Shown: piece after piece, positions 9,152 to 18,036 of the stretch | Layout: the number at the start of each line of letters is the position of its first letter | Position numbering within the stretch: the first letter of the stretch is position 1 | Assembly (NCBI RefSeq): GCF_006874645.1 | Contig: NZ_CP030082.1 | Location: forward strand, 3,782,001 to 3,846,000 | DNA: 64,000 nt | Reading direction: 5' to 3' | From: Bdellovibrio sp. ZAP7 | GTDB lineage: Bacteria; Bdellovibrionota; Bdellovibrionia; Bdellovibrionales; Bdellovibrionaceae | Position numbers and translations under genes: made by a program | Notes under the pieces: generated by a model | The model's input: only the letters and a program-made list of their open reading frames with translations | Told to the model about the DNA's origin: nothing | Database searches by the model: none

Positions 9152-9625
9152 ATGAAAAAAATTGTAAGCCTAGTCGTTTTCGTTGCTGCTTTGGTTTGGA
9201 CTTGGAACGTGATTCACACAAATGAAGCTATCGGCTTCGAGACGCACGCTGGCATCCAAACAAAATTAGCTGAGTTGATCAAAGCTACTTTGACTGCAAA
9301 AAAACCAAACGCGAAAGATTTGAGAATCGAAAAGCTTTGGACTGAATCAATGAACGACAACAAAGTTCGCGCTGTGTTCGCATACAAATTCAGTGAAACA
9401 AGCGAAGGTGGCGAAGCTTTGGAACAAATCATCGAGGGCGAAGCTGTTCTTCACCGCGAACCTACCGAAGACAAAACAGACAAATGGACTTTACAGTCAG
9501 TTAAAACAACGAACGATATCGTGGTTTTCTCTGAAGGCTCCACGGTAACTCCTGACACCGCAACACCTGCTGAAGGCACTCCGGCGGCAACGCCTGCGAC
9601 GACCCCAGCCCCTGAACACCACTAA
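9152..9625 (+). CDS. small exported or membrane-anchored protein, unknown function
   Basis: A 157-residue protein with an N-terminal hydrophobic segment (residues 3-19, signal peptide or anchor), a 90-residue mixed alpha/beta domain without recognised motif, and a low-complexity Thr/Pro/Ala tail (residues 128-155). GGAATC precedes the ATG. The stop codon overlaps the ATG of the methyltransferase gene by one base, so the two are translationally coupled. It diverges from the leucine operon. I do not recognise the family. Confidence 0.75.
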   Translation: MKKIVSLVVFVAALVWTWNVIHTNEAIGFETHAGIQTKLAELIKATLTAKKPNAKDLRIEKLWTESMNDNKVRAVFAYKFSETSEGGEALEQIIEGEAVLHREPTEDKTDKWTLQSVKTTNDIVVFSEGSTVTPDTATPAEGTPAATPATTPAPEHH

Positions 9626-10659
9626 TGGCCATTCCTAATCACTTTGTTCAAATTGATGAAGAGGGATTTTGTGTTAGCCGCGAAATGCGCATTCAAGATC
9701 CCAACTCTGGCCGGGAAATCCTGGAAAACCTAAAACTTCATCAAGGTGGAACATTGTTGAGCACCTTCGGCGACACTCCCGTGATCGTCGAAGCCTTCGA
9801 TGAACCTCTGATCGCCTTGCAAATCGATAAAAACGACTCTCACTGGTCTATTCGTTGTCCCTACGACACTGAGTTTTCATTCTCATTGGACAGCTTGTCT
9901 GTGGACGAGTGGGATCGCTTTCATGGATATACAAGGGACCACATTCCTTTCGTCATGTCTCGCAAGGCCCAAGCTGCTTTCTTTAACATGGTTGATGAAT
10001 TCGATGATGATTCAGTCACGGCTGATGGCAAAACTTACGAAGTCCCGCCTTATTGGAATTCTGAAACGGACGTAGAAAAAGAATCCTTCTGGAGCCAGAT
10101 CTACAAACGCGAAGAAAATCCAGGCTGGAATTTAGGCGAGCCCGCAGAAGCCTTAAAAGACATGTTTCAGCGTCTAAAAATCTCTCGCTCCCGCATTCTG
10201 GTTTTAGGTTGCGGCGAGGGGCATGATGCTGCATTTTTTGCGCAAGCAGGACATGTGGTGACCGCGGTGGATATTTCCCCGGTTGCCCTTGAAAGAGCTA
10301 AAAAACTCTATGGTCACATGGAGAACCTGACTTTCGTTGAAGCCGATTTATTCAACCTTCCTCGCAGTTACGATGCGGCATTTGATATCGTGTTCGAACA
10401 CACTTGTTATTGCGCCATCAATCCAGAACTGCGCCAGGATTTGGTGAAGGTTTGGAATCGTGTTCTGGCCGAGGGCGGTCACTTGATGGGTGTTTTCTTT
10501 GCGATGGAAAAGCGTCAGGGTCCGCCATTTGGTGGCAGCGAATGGGAACTTCGCCAACGAGTAAAAAACAACTACATCCCAATCTTCTGGGGCCGCTGGC
10601 AAGCTTCGCTTCCGAATCGCCAAGGCAAAGAATTCTTCGTTTACGCAAAAAAGAAATAG
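9625..10659 (+). CDS. TPMT-family SAM-dependent methyltransferase with extra N-terminal domain
   Basis: Residues about 143-344 form a class I methyltransferase of the thiopurine S-methyltransferase type: PYWNSETDVEKESFWSQIY near 142, motif I VLGCGEGHD (193-201), then AVDIS at 214-218 and the family segment FEHTCYCAI. Residues 1-140 are an additional domain of unknown function not found in ordinary TPMT proteins. These enzymes methylate thiols, selenium or tellurium species, and small anions. The start overlaps the preceding stop (TAATG). The fusion and pairing with an exported protein are unusual. Confidence 0.82.
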   Translation: MAIPNHFVQIDEEGFCVSREMRIQDPNSGREILENLKLHQGGTLLSTFGDTPVIVEAFDEPLIALQIDKNDSHWSIRCPYDTEFSFSLDSLSVDEWDRFHGYTRDHIPFVMSRKAQAAFFNMVDEFDDDSVTADGKTYEVPPYWNSETDVEKESFWSQIYKREENPGWNLGEPAEALKDMFQRLKISRSRILVLGCGEGHDAAFFAQAGHVVTAVDISPVALERAKKLYGHMENLTFVEADLFNLPRSYDAAFDIVFEHTCYCAINPELRQDLVKVWNRVLAEGGHLMGVFFAMEKRQGPPFGGSEWELRQRVKNNYIPIFWGRWQASLPNRQGKEFFVYAKKK

Positions 10660-10681
10660 TTCTTAGTTAAAGAGGTCGTCT

Positions 10682-11206
10682 ATGCATATTGAATTCACTC
10701 AAGCTGATGATAGTCACGTTGAAGACTTGGTTGAGCTCGTTAACTCTGCATATCGCGGAGACAGCTCCAAACAAGGTTGGACAACGGAAGCCGATCTTTT
10801 AGATGGGCAGCGTGTGGATGCAGAAGGAATTTTAGCCGACATCGAGCGCGATGGCTCCGTGATCTTGATTGCTGAAGACGACGATACCGGCCAACTTCTG
10901 GGCTGCGTGCATTTGGAAAATCAAAACGGAAAATGTTATCTAGGCATGCTGACGGTAGCCCCGACCTTGCAAAACAAAGGCATCGGAAAAATGCTCATCA
11001 AAGAAAGTGAAGCTTTCGCCCACTTCTGGGGATGCACGCACCTTTATATGACGGTGATATCGGTTCGTTCTGAACTGATCAAATTCTATGAAAAAGAAGG
11101 TTTCCGTCAAACGGGCGAAAAGAAACCATTCCCCTATGGTGACGAACGCTTCGGCAAGCCCAAAGTCGACAACCTCGAATTCGTGGTCCTCGAAAGAAAA
11201 CTTTAG
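10682..11206 (+). CDS. GNAT-family N-acetyltransferase
   Basis: A 174-residue acetyltransferase with the GNAT core: strand CYLGMLTVAPTLQNKGIGKMLIKESE carries the acetyl-CoA motif (Q/R-x-x-G-x-G/A seen as QNKGIG), followed by FYEKEGFRQTG near residue 140. The acceptor is unknown. It lies 22 bp after the methyltransferase gene with AAAGAGG upstream of the ATG, so co-transcription is likely. Confidence 0.88.
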   Translation: MHIEFTQADDSHVEDLVELVNSAYRGDSSKQGWTTEADLLDGQRVDAEGILADIERDGSVILIAEDDDTGQLLGCVHLENQNGKCYLGMLTVAPTLQNKGIGKMLIKESEAFAHFWGCTHLYMTVISVRSELIKFYEKEGFRQTGEKKPFPYGDERFGKPKVDNLEFVVLERKL

Positions 11207-11335
11207 GTGCGAGGTCCTCTTTCTGTGTACGGTGCTCCATTTTATTTAGCCGTGCATGAATTGCATAATAACTTCTCTTCTATGTATTAAAAGTTTTCCT
11301 CGTTTGGTCCTATCTTTTAGGCAATCGAGGTGCTT

Positions 11336-11863
11336 ATGTTTTCAAAAATTGTTGTTGCAGCGGTTTTGACTCTTACGGCGCCTTTGGCGTTCGCTGATCA
11401 CATGGGCCCAAATGGCGATAAATTCTATGACGAAGCCGCCCACTTCACCAACGCCTGCTCACAAGGTCCGTGCAAAGCGCCTTACTCTGCCATGTTGGTT
11501 TACAGCCAAAATCCAAGATTAAACAAACTAAGTCCTCAACAAACAGACATGCTTCGTGCTGTTGCAAACTATCAAGCGCAAATCTGGGGCGACACTATTC
11601 TGGAAGGTGACTTCCATTCTGCAGGCCGTACACGTTTGGATTCAGCTGTGGTGTACTTTAAAGGTGATCGTGTCGCAGGCTTTAAAATCCGCTACTCCGA
11701 AAAAGCGTGGAATACTTCAGAGTGCGCATTTGATGGCAGCAAGGATTCCCTGAAAGGCTGCAAAGAAGGTCGCATTAGCGAGGAAAGTTACGTTTCCCCT
11801 GATTTCCAAACTTTCTTTACTGACGAGGATCGCCAAGCTGGCTTCTCTTTAGGCTTGAACTAG
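11336..11863 (+). CDS. exported protein, unknown function
   Basis: The ATG at 11336 is preferred because GAGG lies 5 nt upstream. The 175-residue product has a signal peptide ending at FA-DHMG. The mature part contains CSQGPCKAPYS, a second Cys pair (ECAF and GCKEG) and a mixed alpha/beta composition, suggesting disulphide bonds in the periplasm. No family is recognised. The next gene, an ABC ATPase, starts 14 bp downstream, but a functional link is not shown. Confidence 0.72.
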   Translation: MFSKIVVAAVLTLTAPLAFADHMGPNGDKFYDEAAHFTNACSQGPCKAPYSAMLVYSQNPRLNKLSPQQTDMLRAVANYQAQIWGDTILEGDFHSAGRTRLDSAVVYFKGDRVAGFKIRYSEKAWNTSECAFDGSKDSLKGCKEGRISEESYVSPDFQTFFTDEDRQAGFSLGLN

Positions 11864-11877
11864 TCTATGATCGCCGA

Positions 11878-12708
11878 ATGGCGATAGTAATTGAAACTCA
11901 AGATCTGACCCGTGTTTATAAAAGCTACCAAAAGCCCGAGGGATTTACGAATTCCTTGAAAGGTTTTTTTAATCGAAAATATCAGGAAAAAGTAGCTTTA
12001 AACAAAACCACTCTTCAAATTGAATCTGGCCAAATTGTGGGATTAGTCGGAGCCAACGGCGCTGGCAAAACGACTTTGCTAAAAATGCTTTCGGGCCTAG
12101 TCACTCCGACAGGTGGAGAAGCCAGTGTCCTGGGATATCGCCCCTGGGAAAGAAAAAATGAATTCCTTCGCCAGATTAGTATTCTTTTAGGTCAGAAAAA
12201 TCAGCTGTGGTGGGATATCTCCCCGGCTGATTCCTATGCATTGCTGGCACGTATCTATGACCTGGATCCCGCAGCGGCCCGCAAACGTGTCGCTCACTTG
12301 GCAGAGATGCTTCAGTGCACGCATGTTCTGCACACGCAGCTTCGCCGCTTGTCTTTAGGCGAGCGTATGAAGATGGAGATCATCGGCGCCCTTTTACATG
12401 AGCCCCAGATTTTATTCCTGGATGAACCGACAATCGGTTTGGATATCGTGGCCCAAGAAACGATTCGCGAATTCCTGGATCAATACGTGAAAGAAAAATC
12501 TCCGACGATTATTCTTACCAGTCACTATATGGATGATATCGCGCAACTTGCTGACAAATTACTTCTGATCAGCAAAGGCAATATCGTGTACCAAGGCAGC
12601 GTGGAAGAATTCGTTGCTAAATCCAATCAAGAACTAGCTCAAAATGAAGAGGTCGATTTTGAAGAAGTCATTCGCCGTTTTTTGGAAACGGAATCTCGCG
12701 TTCGCTAA
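11878..12708 (+). CDS. ABC-2 type exporter ATP-binding protein
   Basis: The 276-residue ATPase has Walker A GANGAGKTT (58-66), signature LSLGER (158-163) and Walker B ILFLDEP (178-184) with a following H-loop (TSHYMDD). It resembles the COG4586-type ATPases that partner with two different ABC-2 permeases; both are encoded immediately downstream. The substrate is unknown (drug, lipid or polysaccharide are usual in this class). The 3' end overlaps the first permease gene by 65 bp. Confidence 0.9.
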   Translation: MAIVIETQDLTRVYKSYQKPEGFTNSLKGFFNRKYQEKVALNKTTLQIESGQIVGLVGANGAGKTTLLKMLSGLVTPTGGEASVLGYRPWERKNEFLRQISILLGQKNQLWWDISPADSYALLARIYDLDPAAARKRVAHLAEMLQCTHVLHTQLRRLSLGERMKMEIIGALLHEPQILFLDEPTIGLDIVAQETIREFLDQYVKEKSPTIILTSHYMDDIAQLADKLLLISKGNIVYQGSVEEFVAKSNQELAQNEEVDFEEVIRRFLETESRVR

Positions 12709-13477
12709 GCTCGCGATTGTTTCCAATCTCGAGTACAGGCTGAATTATTTCGTCGACGCTGTTTTGCAGCCGGCGCTGACCACAGGAATTGAAATCCTGT
12801 TGTGGGTGGCTGTATTCCGTGGCGCTGCCACTGCGGAAATCGCAGGATTCAGTCGCGAATACTATCTAGCCTATGCTTTGTGGGGCGCTTTCTTTGCGCG
12901 TATTTGCACCAGCTGGATGTATGAGTTCCGCATGATTCAAGAAATTGATTCGGGCAGCATCAACGCGATTTTAACTCGTCCGATGACTTACTATGAATAT
13001 TATTTCTCGCAGTTGATGGGATATAAATTCATTACGACGATCGTTTCCATGATCATTCCTATTTTGGCCGTCATTATCTTTGCATTGCCGACCAAGTTCG
13101 AACGCCTGCCGATGGCGTTTGCTTTGGAATTCTATTATTTGATCTTGGTTCATTCCATCAGCTTCGTGGTTGCAGCATGTGCATTTCATTTGAATAAAAT
13201 CTATTCCTTCACGGGAGCTAAGAATTTAGCTCTGTGGCTGTTGACCGGCGAACTTTTCCCTCTGGATTTGATGCCTGAACCTGTTAAATCGATCGTTATA
13301 GCGCTTCCATTCAGCTCGGGCGTTTACGTACCGGTGGGTTACCTAACCGGTCGTTTGGAAATCGCATCTGTATATCAATCATTCATTTCAGTGACGATTG
13401 GTATTGTCGTGGTGAATATTGTTGGCGCCGTGATCTGGAAACGCGGACTGAACGCTTACACAGGAACGGGAGCCTAA
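12644..13477 (+). CDS. ABC-2 family transporter permease
   Basis: A 277-residue integral membrane protein with six predicted hydrophobic segments and the NLEYRLNYFVDAVLQP sequence typical of the COG4587-type permease. The ATG at 12644 lies inside the ATPase gene. I see no later ATG or obvious SD before the conserved region, so this long overlap seems genuine. It should heterodimerise with the next gene product. The C terminus KRGLNAYTGTGA is typical for the family. Confidence 0.87.
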   Translation: MKRSILKKSFAVFWKRNLAFAKLAIVSNLEYRLNYFVDAVLQPALTTGIEILLWVAVFRGAATAEIAGFSREYYLAYALWGAFFARICTSWMYEFRMIQEIDSGSINAILTRPMTYYEYYFSQLMGYKFITTIVSMIIPILAVIIFALPTKFERLPMAFALEFYYLILVHSISFVVAACAFHLNKIYSFTGAKNLALWLLTGELFPLDLMPEPVKSIVIALPFSSGVYVPVGYLTGRLEIASVYQSFISVTIGIVVVNIVGAVIWKRGLNAYTGTGA

Positions 13478-13478
13478 G

Positions 13479-14273
13479 ATGACAGTTATAAAAAAATACT
13501 GGTTCTTATATCTTTCCATGTTCCGCGCAAGCTTCATCGCCGATCTTGAATACCGCGTGAACTTCTTAACTAGAATCGTGACGGATATTTTCTGGTATAT
13601 CGCTCAGATCGCAACCTTTGAAGTCTTATTCCTGCACACTCCCATGATCGGTGCTTGGAACCAAGCCCAAATGCGCGTCTTTCTGGGAGTGGTTTTCGTC
13701 GTCGATGCCTTGTACATGATTATCCTGTCGGAGAATTTGGATCAGTTCTCTGAAAAAGTCAGAAAAGGCGATCTGGATTTGCTCTTAGCAAAACCCGCGA
13801 ATTCGCAATTCATGATCAGCATGCAAAAAGCCTGCACTCCTGCGATCGGCAACCTTGGGATTGCCACAACGTGGTTCGTGTATAGCTTACTTCAATTACC
13901 TGATTTTGAATGGCTGCGCTTGCTATGGTTGATTATCCTCATCCCATGCGGATTGATCGCATTGTATTCAATGCGCTTTATGATGGCGGCAACAGCAGTG
14001 ATCTTCGCCCGCTCTGAAAACCTGCAGTTCATCTGGTATCAAATCTACAGATTAGGTATGCGTCCGGATTCGATTTATGTGCCCTGGTTAAAATGGATGC
14101 TATTAACAGCATTACCCGTGGGAGTGATCGCCAGCGTCCCCGCAAAAGCATTGCTAGAACCTCCCCCATACGAACTATTCGCGTGGGTCGTAGCCCTGTC
14201 AGTGATCTTAATCTACATCACCAACAAGTTCTGGAAATTCGCCCTAAAGTCCTACTCCAGCGCCAGCTCCTAA
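13479..14273 (+). CDS. ABC-2 family transporter permease (second subunit)
   Basis: A 264-residue COG3694-like permease with about six transmembrane segments and the conserved start LYLSMFRASFIADLEYRVNF. It begins one base after the stop of the first permease gene and completes the ATPase/permease/permease exporter. The region DLDLLLAKPANSQF matches the usual cytoplasmic loop of this family. It ends before a bidirectional hairpin. Confidence 0.88.
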   Translation: MTVIKKYWFLYLSMFRASFIADLEYRVNFLTRIVTDIFWYIAQIATFEVLFLHTPMIGAWNQAQMRVFLGVVFVVDALYMIILSENLDQFSEKVRKGDLDLLLAKPANSQFMISMQKACTPAIGNLGIATTWFVYSLLQLPDFEWLRLLWLIILIPCGLIALYSMRFMMAATAVIFARSENLQFIWYQIYRLGMRPDSIYVPWLKWMLLTALPVGVIASVPAKALLEPPPYELFAWVVALSVILIYITNKFWKFALKSYSSASS

Positions 14274-14274
14274 A

Positions 14275-14291
14275 AGGTGCCGTCGGCACCT
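14275..14291. terminator. short bidirectional hairpin between convergent genes
   Basis: A perfect 7-bp stem AGGTGCC/GGCACCT with a 3-nt loop sits between the ABC permease stop and the stop of the deamidase-like gene. There is only a short A-run on the left and no strong T-run, so termination strength is uncertain. Confidence 0.5.
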
Positions 14292-15507
14292 AAATTCCGA
14301 GCTGCAACCAAGATAGAATTTTGTCGAAGATCTTCATGTGCAACGGCTTCGCAGGAAGCTCGTTGCGAGACTTCTGCGCGTAGTATTCAAATAGGTTTTT
14401 GAAGTAACCGTTGTACCAGCTGGATAGCAGGTGTTCTTTGTCATAGCGAAGACTTTTCCCCGCTGTCAGACGTTGGGGCTCAGTGACATACACGCGAAGC
14501 TTTCCGTCGACATCGTGATTGTGCATACGCGCGTACCATTTTTCGATAGAAACAGCTTTGCCAAAGAATGGATCAATAATCCACCAGCCGCCTTCAGAAT
14601 TTTTCACAGCCGTAGCCACGTGGAAAGTCCAAACTGTATCACCAACTAGCGCTTTCATCTGACCTACAACGTACACCTTGCGAATAGAAGCGTTGTCCAC
14701 TCCCATGCGTAAAGATTCCAAGTGCGAATTCATCGCACGACCAAAGCAAAAACCCAGGTGTCCACTGGGATCATATTTTTTTACATTCAACAGGCGAGTC
14801 ACCGGATTGCGAGTCACTTCTTCATAAATATCTTTTGCTTCAGAAGCATTGATAGAATTCTTACGACCCGTGCCTGGATTTTCAGTGGAGATTTTCTGCA
14901 TCTGCGAAAGGACTTCCGCGTTCAAAGCTGTCGCTTGTTCCGGAGTGACCTTCGCTTGATCTGCATAAAGATTTTCAGCCGCATAACGGGTCAAAGAATC
15001 ATTCACAAGCTTCGCGCCCAACAACGACACACGCTCTGGCAAAGAAAAACCAGCAAGCTCAAGAATTCGATCCTTGCGAGCAATCTGCTCTTTCGTATAA
15101 TTGTCACCAAATCCCGGAAGTGTTTCGTTCAAACCTTTTTCAGTACGCCCCAAAGCACGAGCAAATTGCAAAGCGGTCGCTTCTTGATCAGAGACCTTTC
15201 GATCCAAAAACAATTCCACTTCACGCTTTTGCAAAACATCGTGAGTCGACATAGCCATTAACAATTTAAAGAAATCTTTTTGCTCAACCAAGTTCAGCTC
15301 AGAACGCTGATTCACCACACGATCCACCAGATCCATCTGCGAATCCGTCAAAACACGATTAAATTCATTCTCAACCAAATCGCGAGTCGCCCCATAAACC
15401 GCCGAAGGCTCCAAACCAAAAACCGCCTCACAACGGCTTTGCCCATGAGCCAAGCTGACAAAAAACATAACTCCAAAAACAACAATGAAGCCGCGACCGA
15501 AAGACAT
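14290..15507 (-). CDS. secreted protein with protein-glutaminase-like Cys-His-Asp domain
   Basis: The ATG at 15507 is chosen because GGAG lies about 8 nt upstream and a signal peptide (residues 1-22, ending AHG) follows directly. The 405-residue product has a helical pro-like region (about 25-240) and a C-terminal domain with FCFGRAMNSH (Cys254), WTFHVATAV (His296) and WWIIDPFFG (Asp312). The order and spacing match protein-glutaminases, secreted enzymes that deamidate glutamine side chains in proteins and are made as proenzymes. A transglutaminase-like or papain-like peptidase is the alternative. Secretion plus a long N-terminal region fits a zymogen. The activity is inference. Confidence 0.7.
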   Translation of the reverse strand: MSFGRGFIVVFGVMFFVSLAHGQSRCEAVFGLEPSAVYGATRDLVENEFNRVLTDSQMDLVDRVVNQRSELNLVEQKDFFKLLMAMSTHDVLQKREVELFLDRKVSDQEATALQFARALGRTEKGLNETLPGFGDNYTKEQIARKDRILELAGFSLPERVSLLGAKLVNDSLTRYAAENLYADQAKVTPEQATALNAEVLSQMQKISTENPGTGRKNSINASEAKDIYEEVTRNPVTRLLNVKKYDPSGHLGFCFGRAMNSHLESLRMGVDNASIRKVYVVGQMKALVGDTVWTFHVATAVKNSEGGWWIIDPFFGKAVSIEKWYARMHNHDVDGKLRVYVTEPQRLTAGKSLRYDKEHLLSSWYNGYFKNLFEYYAQKSRNELPAKPLHMKIFDKILSWLQLGI

Positions 15508-15685
15508 GGGTTTTCTCCAATACCCCGTACCAAGCAATCCCAAGGCCAAAAAACCCGCCAACCCATTAGATTTAAAGGAAAATAACTGAACAAACCTTAA
15601 ACAAAGTCCCAAAAAACGCGAGCAGCAAGCGAAAGCGAGCTGCAAGCCACGTCCCCCTGAACGGAGTCAAATCTTCGCGAAATAA

Positions 15686-15787
15686 GAACGAGCTAGAAAG
15701 CGCCAAATGCAAGGCGCGAGGAGGAAGGCGTACTACCTGTACGCCGACGACGAGCAACGCAGTCAGTTGGCGTTTTATAGCTCGTTC
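15686..15787. repeat. 102-bp palindromic repeat-like element
   Basis: Outer arms (15687-15705 and 15768-15786) match at 17 of 19 positions as an inverted repeat beginning AACGAGCTA. Inside is a second perfect hairpin, GGCGTAC/GTACGCC (15727-15733 and 15739-15745). The interior also holds GACGAGCAACGCAG, a string seen in REP/MITE-like intergenic palindromes of other bacteria. It lies 3' of rnpB and upstream of the deamidase-like gene. The surrounding 15508-15804 shows no gene. No second copy was noticed in this window. Confidence 0.6.
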
Positions 15788-15804
15788 CGTCTAAGAAAGT
15801 GGGA

Positions 15805-16186
15805 GTCAGGTTTTGCTTTAAGCCGGATTCTGTCCATCTCACCTGGTCCCATAATTGTCCCGATGAAATTAGATGATCATTCCTCTAGGAGTGACATTAC
15901 TGTCACCCTCAAGCGATCTTACCCGGTGGCTACGGACTGGCCGTCCTACTAATGCCACCCTATTTGATCTTGCTCCGCGCAGAGTTTGGCTGTTTTCACT
16001 CCGGCGGCTCCCCTGACCCTCCCGTTCCCGGTGTCAGGCTCAATGCCCCGGACATTCTCTCTGTTCCACTGTTCCTTACATTACTGTAGAGGGGCGTTAC
16101 CCCTTGCGCTGCCATATGGAGTCCGGACTTTCCTCCCTAATATCAAGTATTTGAGTATTATTAGAGCGATCATCCGCAAAACCGAA
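15805..16186 (-). ncRNA. rnpB: RNase P RNA (type A)
   Basis: On the minus strand the 5' region has GGAGGAAAGTCCGGACTCC and the 3' region has ACAGAATCCGGCTTA, the two most conserved RNase P RNA segments. Helix P1 is formed by GGTTTTGC (about 16183-16176) with GCAAAACC (about 15816-15809), which sets the ends. The length of about 380 nt is normal. This is the catalytic RNA that matures tRNA 5' ends. Apparent small reading frames across it are artefacts. Ends are estimated to within several bases. Confidence 0.95.
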
Positions 16187-16192
16187 GGGTTT

Positions 16193-16220
16193 TTTTAACA
16201 CCCTCCAGCAAAATTCGCAA
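16193..16220 (-). promoter_or_regulatory. candidate sigma-70 promoter for rnpB
   Basis: TTGCGA (16220-16215) and TTAAAA (16198-16193) on the minus strand are separated by 16 bp, ending about 7 bp before the predicted 5' end of RNase P RNA. Both boxes match the consensus only partly. Confidence 0.45.
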
Positions 16221-16283
16221 GAGGGTTTTCTTCGCCCCATATTTATTTTACTTTCATCTCACTGACTACAAAAGGAATTTTAT

Positions 16284-16775
16284 ATGAAGATCTTCGCATC
16301 TCTTATCGTCTCTGCTTTGACCCTGGCTTCGACTACACCTGCGTTCGCAAGTGAAGGTCATACTGGTCCTAACCACCATACTAAAGAAGAACTTGGCCAA
16401 AAAATGAACGAGTTGTTTCCTGAGAAACAAATGAAAGTTGAATCTCAAACAATTCCCGCAAAACCTGAGCTTGCAAGTCCCGAGTACTTTGCAGCAGTTA
16501 AAGGTGATTCCGTTACTTTGAAATGGAAAGAAGCAAAAGATGCACAAGAATACCACGTGCAAGTTGCGACTGATGCAAATTTCAAATGGTTGGTTGCTGA
16601 TGACCAACACGTCAAAGCTACAACATTCGATGTTTCTAAACTTGAGGCTGGAAAACACTATTTCTGGCGTGTGGCATCTGTCAGACCAGACAACTGGAAA
16701 ACATTCCGCAAATCCTATTTTGCGACTTCTATGTTCGAAACTCCAGACGCTGCTACAGCTGCACCTGCAAAATAG
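16284..16775 (+). CDS. exported fibronectin type III-like protein
   Basis: The 163-residue protein has a signal peptide (1-22, ending AFA), a polar 35-residue linker, and one fibronectin-III-like domain (about 60-150). That domain is marked by VTLKWKEAKDAQEYHVQVATD and the closing GKHYFWRVASV, a pattern common in surface and periplasmic binding domains. Its partner is unknown. AGGAA precedes the ATG. It lies just upstream of, and divergent from, rnpB. Confidence 0.8.
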   Translation: MKIFASLIVSALTLASTTPAFASEGHTGPNHHTKEELGQKMNELFPEKQMKVESQTIPAKPELASPEYFAAVKGDSVTLKWKEAKDAQEYHVQVATDANFKWLVADDQHVKATTFDVSKLEAGKHYFWRVASVRPDNWKTFRKSYFATSMFETPDAATAAPAK

Positions 16776-16830
16776 CAATCTCTGACGAATCAAGTTCGTC
16801 GTCTAAATAGGCCCTCATATACTTTCTTTT

Positions 16831-18036
16831 ATGAGGGCTCTTTACTGGTTCCGCAACGATCTCCGATTACATGACAACGAAGCACTGACGTGGCTCTGCC
16901 AAAATGCGCAGCATGCTTTGTTCGTGTATTCCTATCCCTTGAATTTCAGCAGAGCTGGAAAATTTCGGCGCAAGTTTTTATTAGAGACATTGGCCAATCT
17001 GCAAAAAGAGCTGGAGGATCGAGGTCATAAATTAGTGATCACCTATTCTCACCCGGAAGAAGTTCTCCCCCATTTGATTCACAAATATAAAATCGACACT
17101 TTGGTTTACACTGAAGAATACACACCCGAAGAACTGCGTGAAGAAAAACTGGTCACCTCACGCATAGTTCTTGATCGCATTATGCCTTTCGACCAAAGAA
17201 CACTTTTAAAAAAATCTGCCCTGCCATTTCCATTGTTGAATTTACCGAATAATTTGGCGGAGTTTCAGGTGCTTTTAAGCAAGAAACATCCAGAAAAAGT
17301 TTTGCCCATTCCTTTGGTGTGGCCCGATCCCATTAGGGCCGACGAATTTGAATTGGACTTAAATCGCGAGCTTCGCATGTTCATCACGCCCTCGCGATTT
17401 ATTGGCGGAGAATTGCAAGCCCTGACTCGACTAAAAGAATTTATCTGGGACAAGGATCTACTTCGTAGCTTTAAGGATGGATACTCAGAGCTGGTGCACT
17501 TTGATGACAGTTCAAAATTTTCTCCGTGGCTTTCCAACGGCAGCCTTTCACCTCGAGTGATATATTGGGAAGTGAAAAATTACGAGCGCGAACGAGCGGC
17601 CAACGATTCAACAAACTGGATGATGATGGATTTACTTCGTCGCGATTATTTTAAATACTATGCGCTTAAACTTGGACCCTTTTTGTTTCAGGCAGATACC
17701 AATCCCACTCATCAGCCATTGGTGGATGATCGTCTTCAACAAGAGCTTTTCAAAAGTTGGAAGTTGGGATCAACAGGAAAAGATCCCATCGACGGAAGCA
17801 TGAAAGAGCTTAATGAAACAGGCTTTATCTCTTACCGCGGCCGCCAGGATGTTGCGAACTTCCTGACCGAAAACCTGAGCCTGGATTGGCGTTGGGGCGC
17901 ACGGTATTTCGAAGAAATGTTGATCGATTATGATGCCGCCAGCAACTGGGGAAACTGGAACTATATTGTGGGAGTCAGCGAAGTCACCTCCCCTTCAAAA
18001 AATCACGGAGGATTCTATGAGCAACCCGGAATTTGA
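16831..18036 (+). CDS. cryptochrome-DASH/photolyase family protein
   Basis: Begins with the photolyase alpha/beta domain (ALYWFRNDLRLHDNEAL). The FAD-binding half contains GFISYRGRQDVANFLTENL, LDWRWGARYFEEMLIDYD and SNWGNWNYIVGV, matching Cry-DASH proteins, which repair cyclobutane dimers mainly in single-stranded DNA. At 401 residues it is shorter than usual: after NYIVGV, where Cry-DASH proteins normally continue with a DPR segment and a further C-terminal helix region, it ends in 18 unrelated residues. Its last 20 bp overlap the CPXCG gene. Either a shortened subfamily or a 3' frameshift is possible. Confidence 0.88.
   Translation: MRALYWFRNDLRLHDNEALTWLCQNAQHALFVYSYPLNFSRAGKFRRKFLLETLANLQKELEDRGHKLVITYSHPEEVLPHLIHKYKIDTLVYTEEYTPEELREEKLVTSRIVLDRIMPFDQRTLLKKSALPFPLLNLPNNLAEFQVLLSKKHPEKVLPIPLVWPDPIRADEFELDLNRELRMFITPSRFIGGELQALTRLKEFIWDKDLLRSFKDGYSELVHFDDSSKFSPWLSNGSLSPRVIYWEVKNYERERAANDSTNWMMMDLLRRDYFKYYALKLGPFLFQADTNPTHQPLVDDRLQQELFKSWKLGSTGKDPIDGSMKELNETGFISYRGRQDVANFLTENLSLDWRWGARYFEEMLIDYDAASNWGNWNYIVGVSEVTSPSKNHGGFYEQPGI

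Noticed and set aside
15707-16198. Two plus-strand frames across rnpB
   Set aside because: RNase P RNA motifs and P1 pairing show this is a structured RNA; the frames are incidental.
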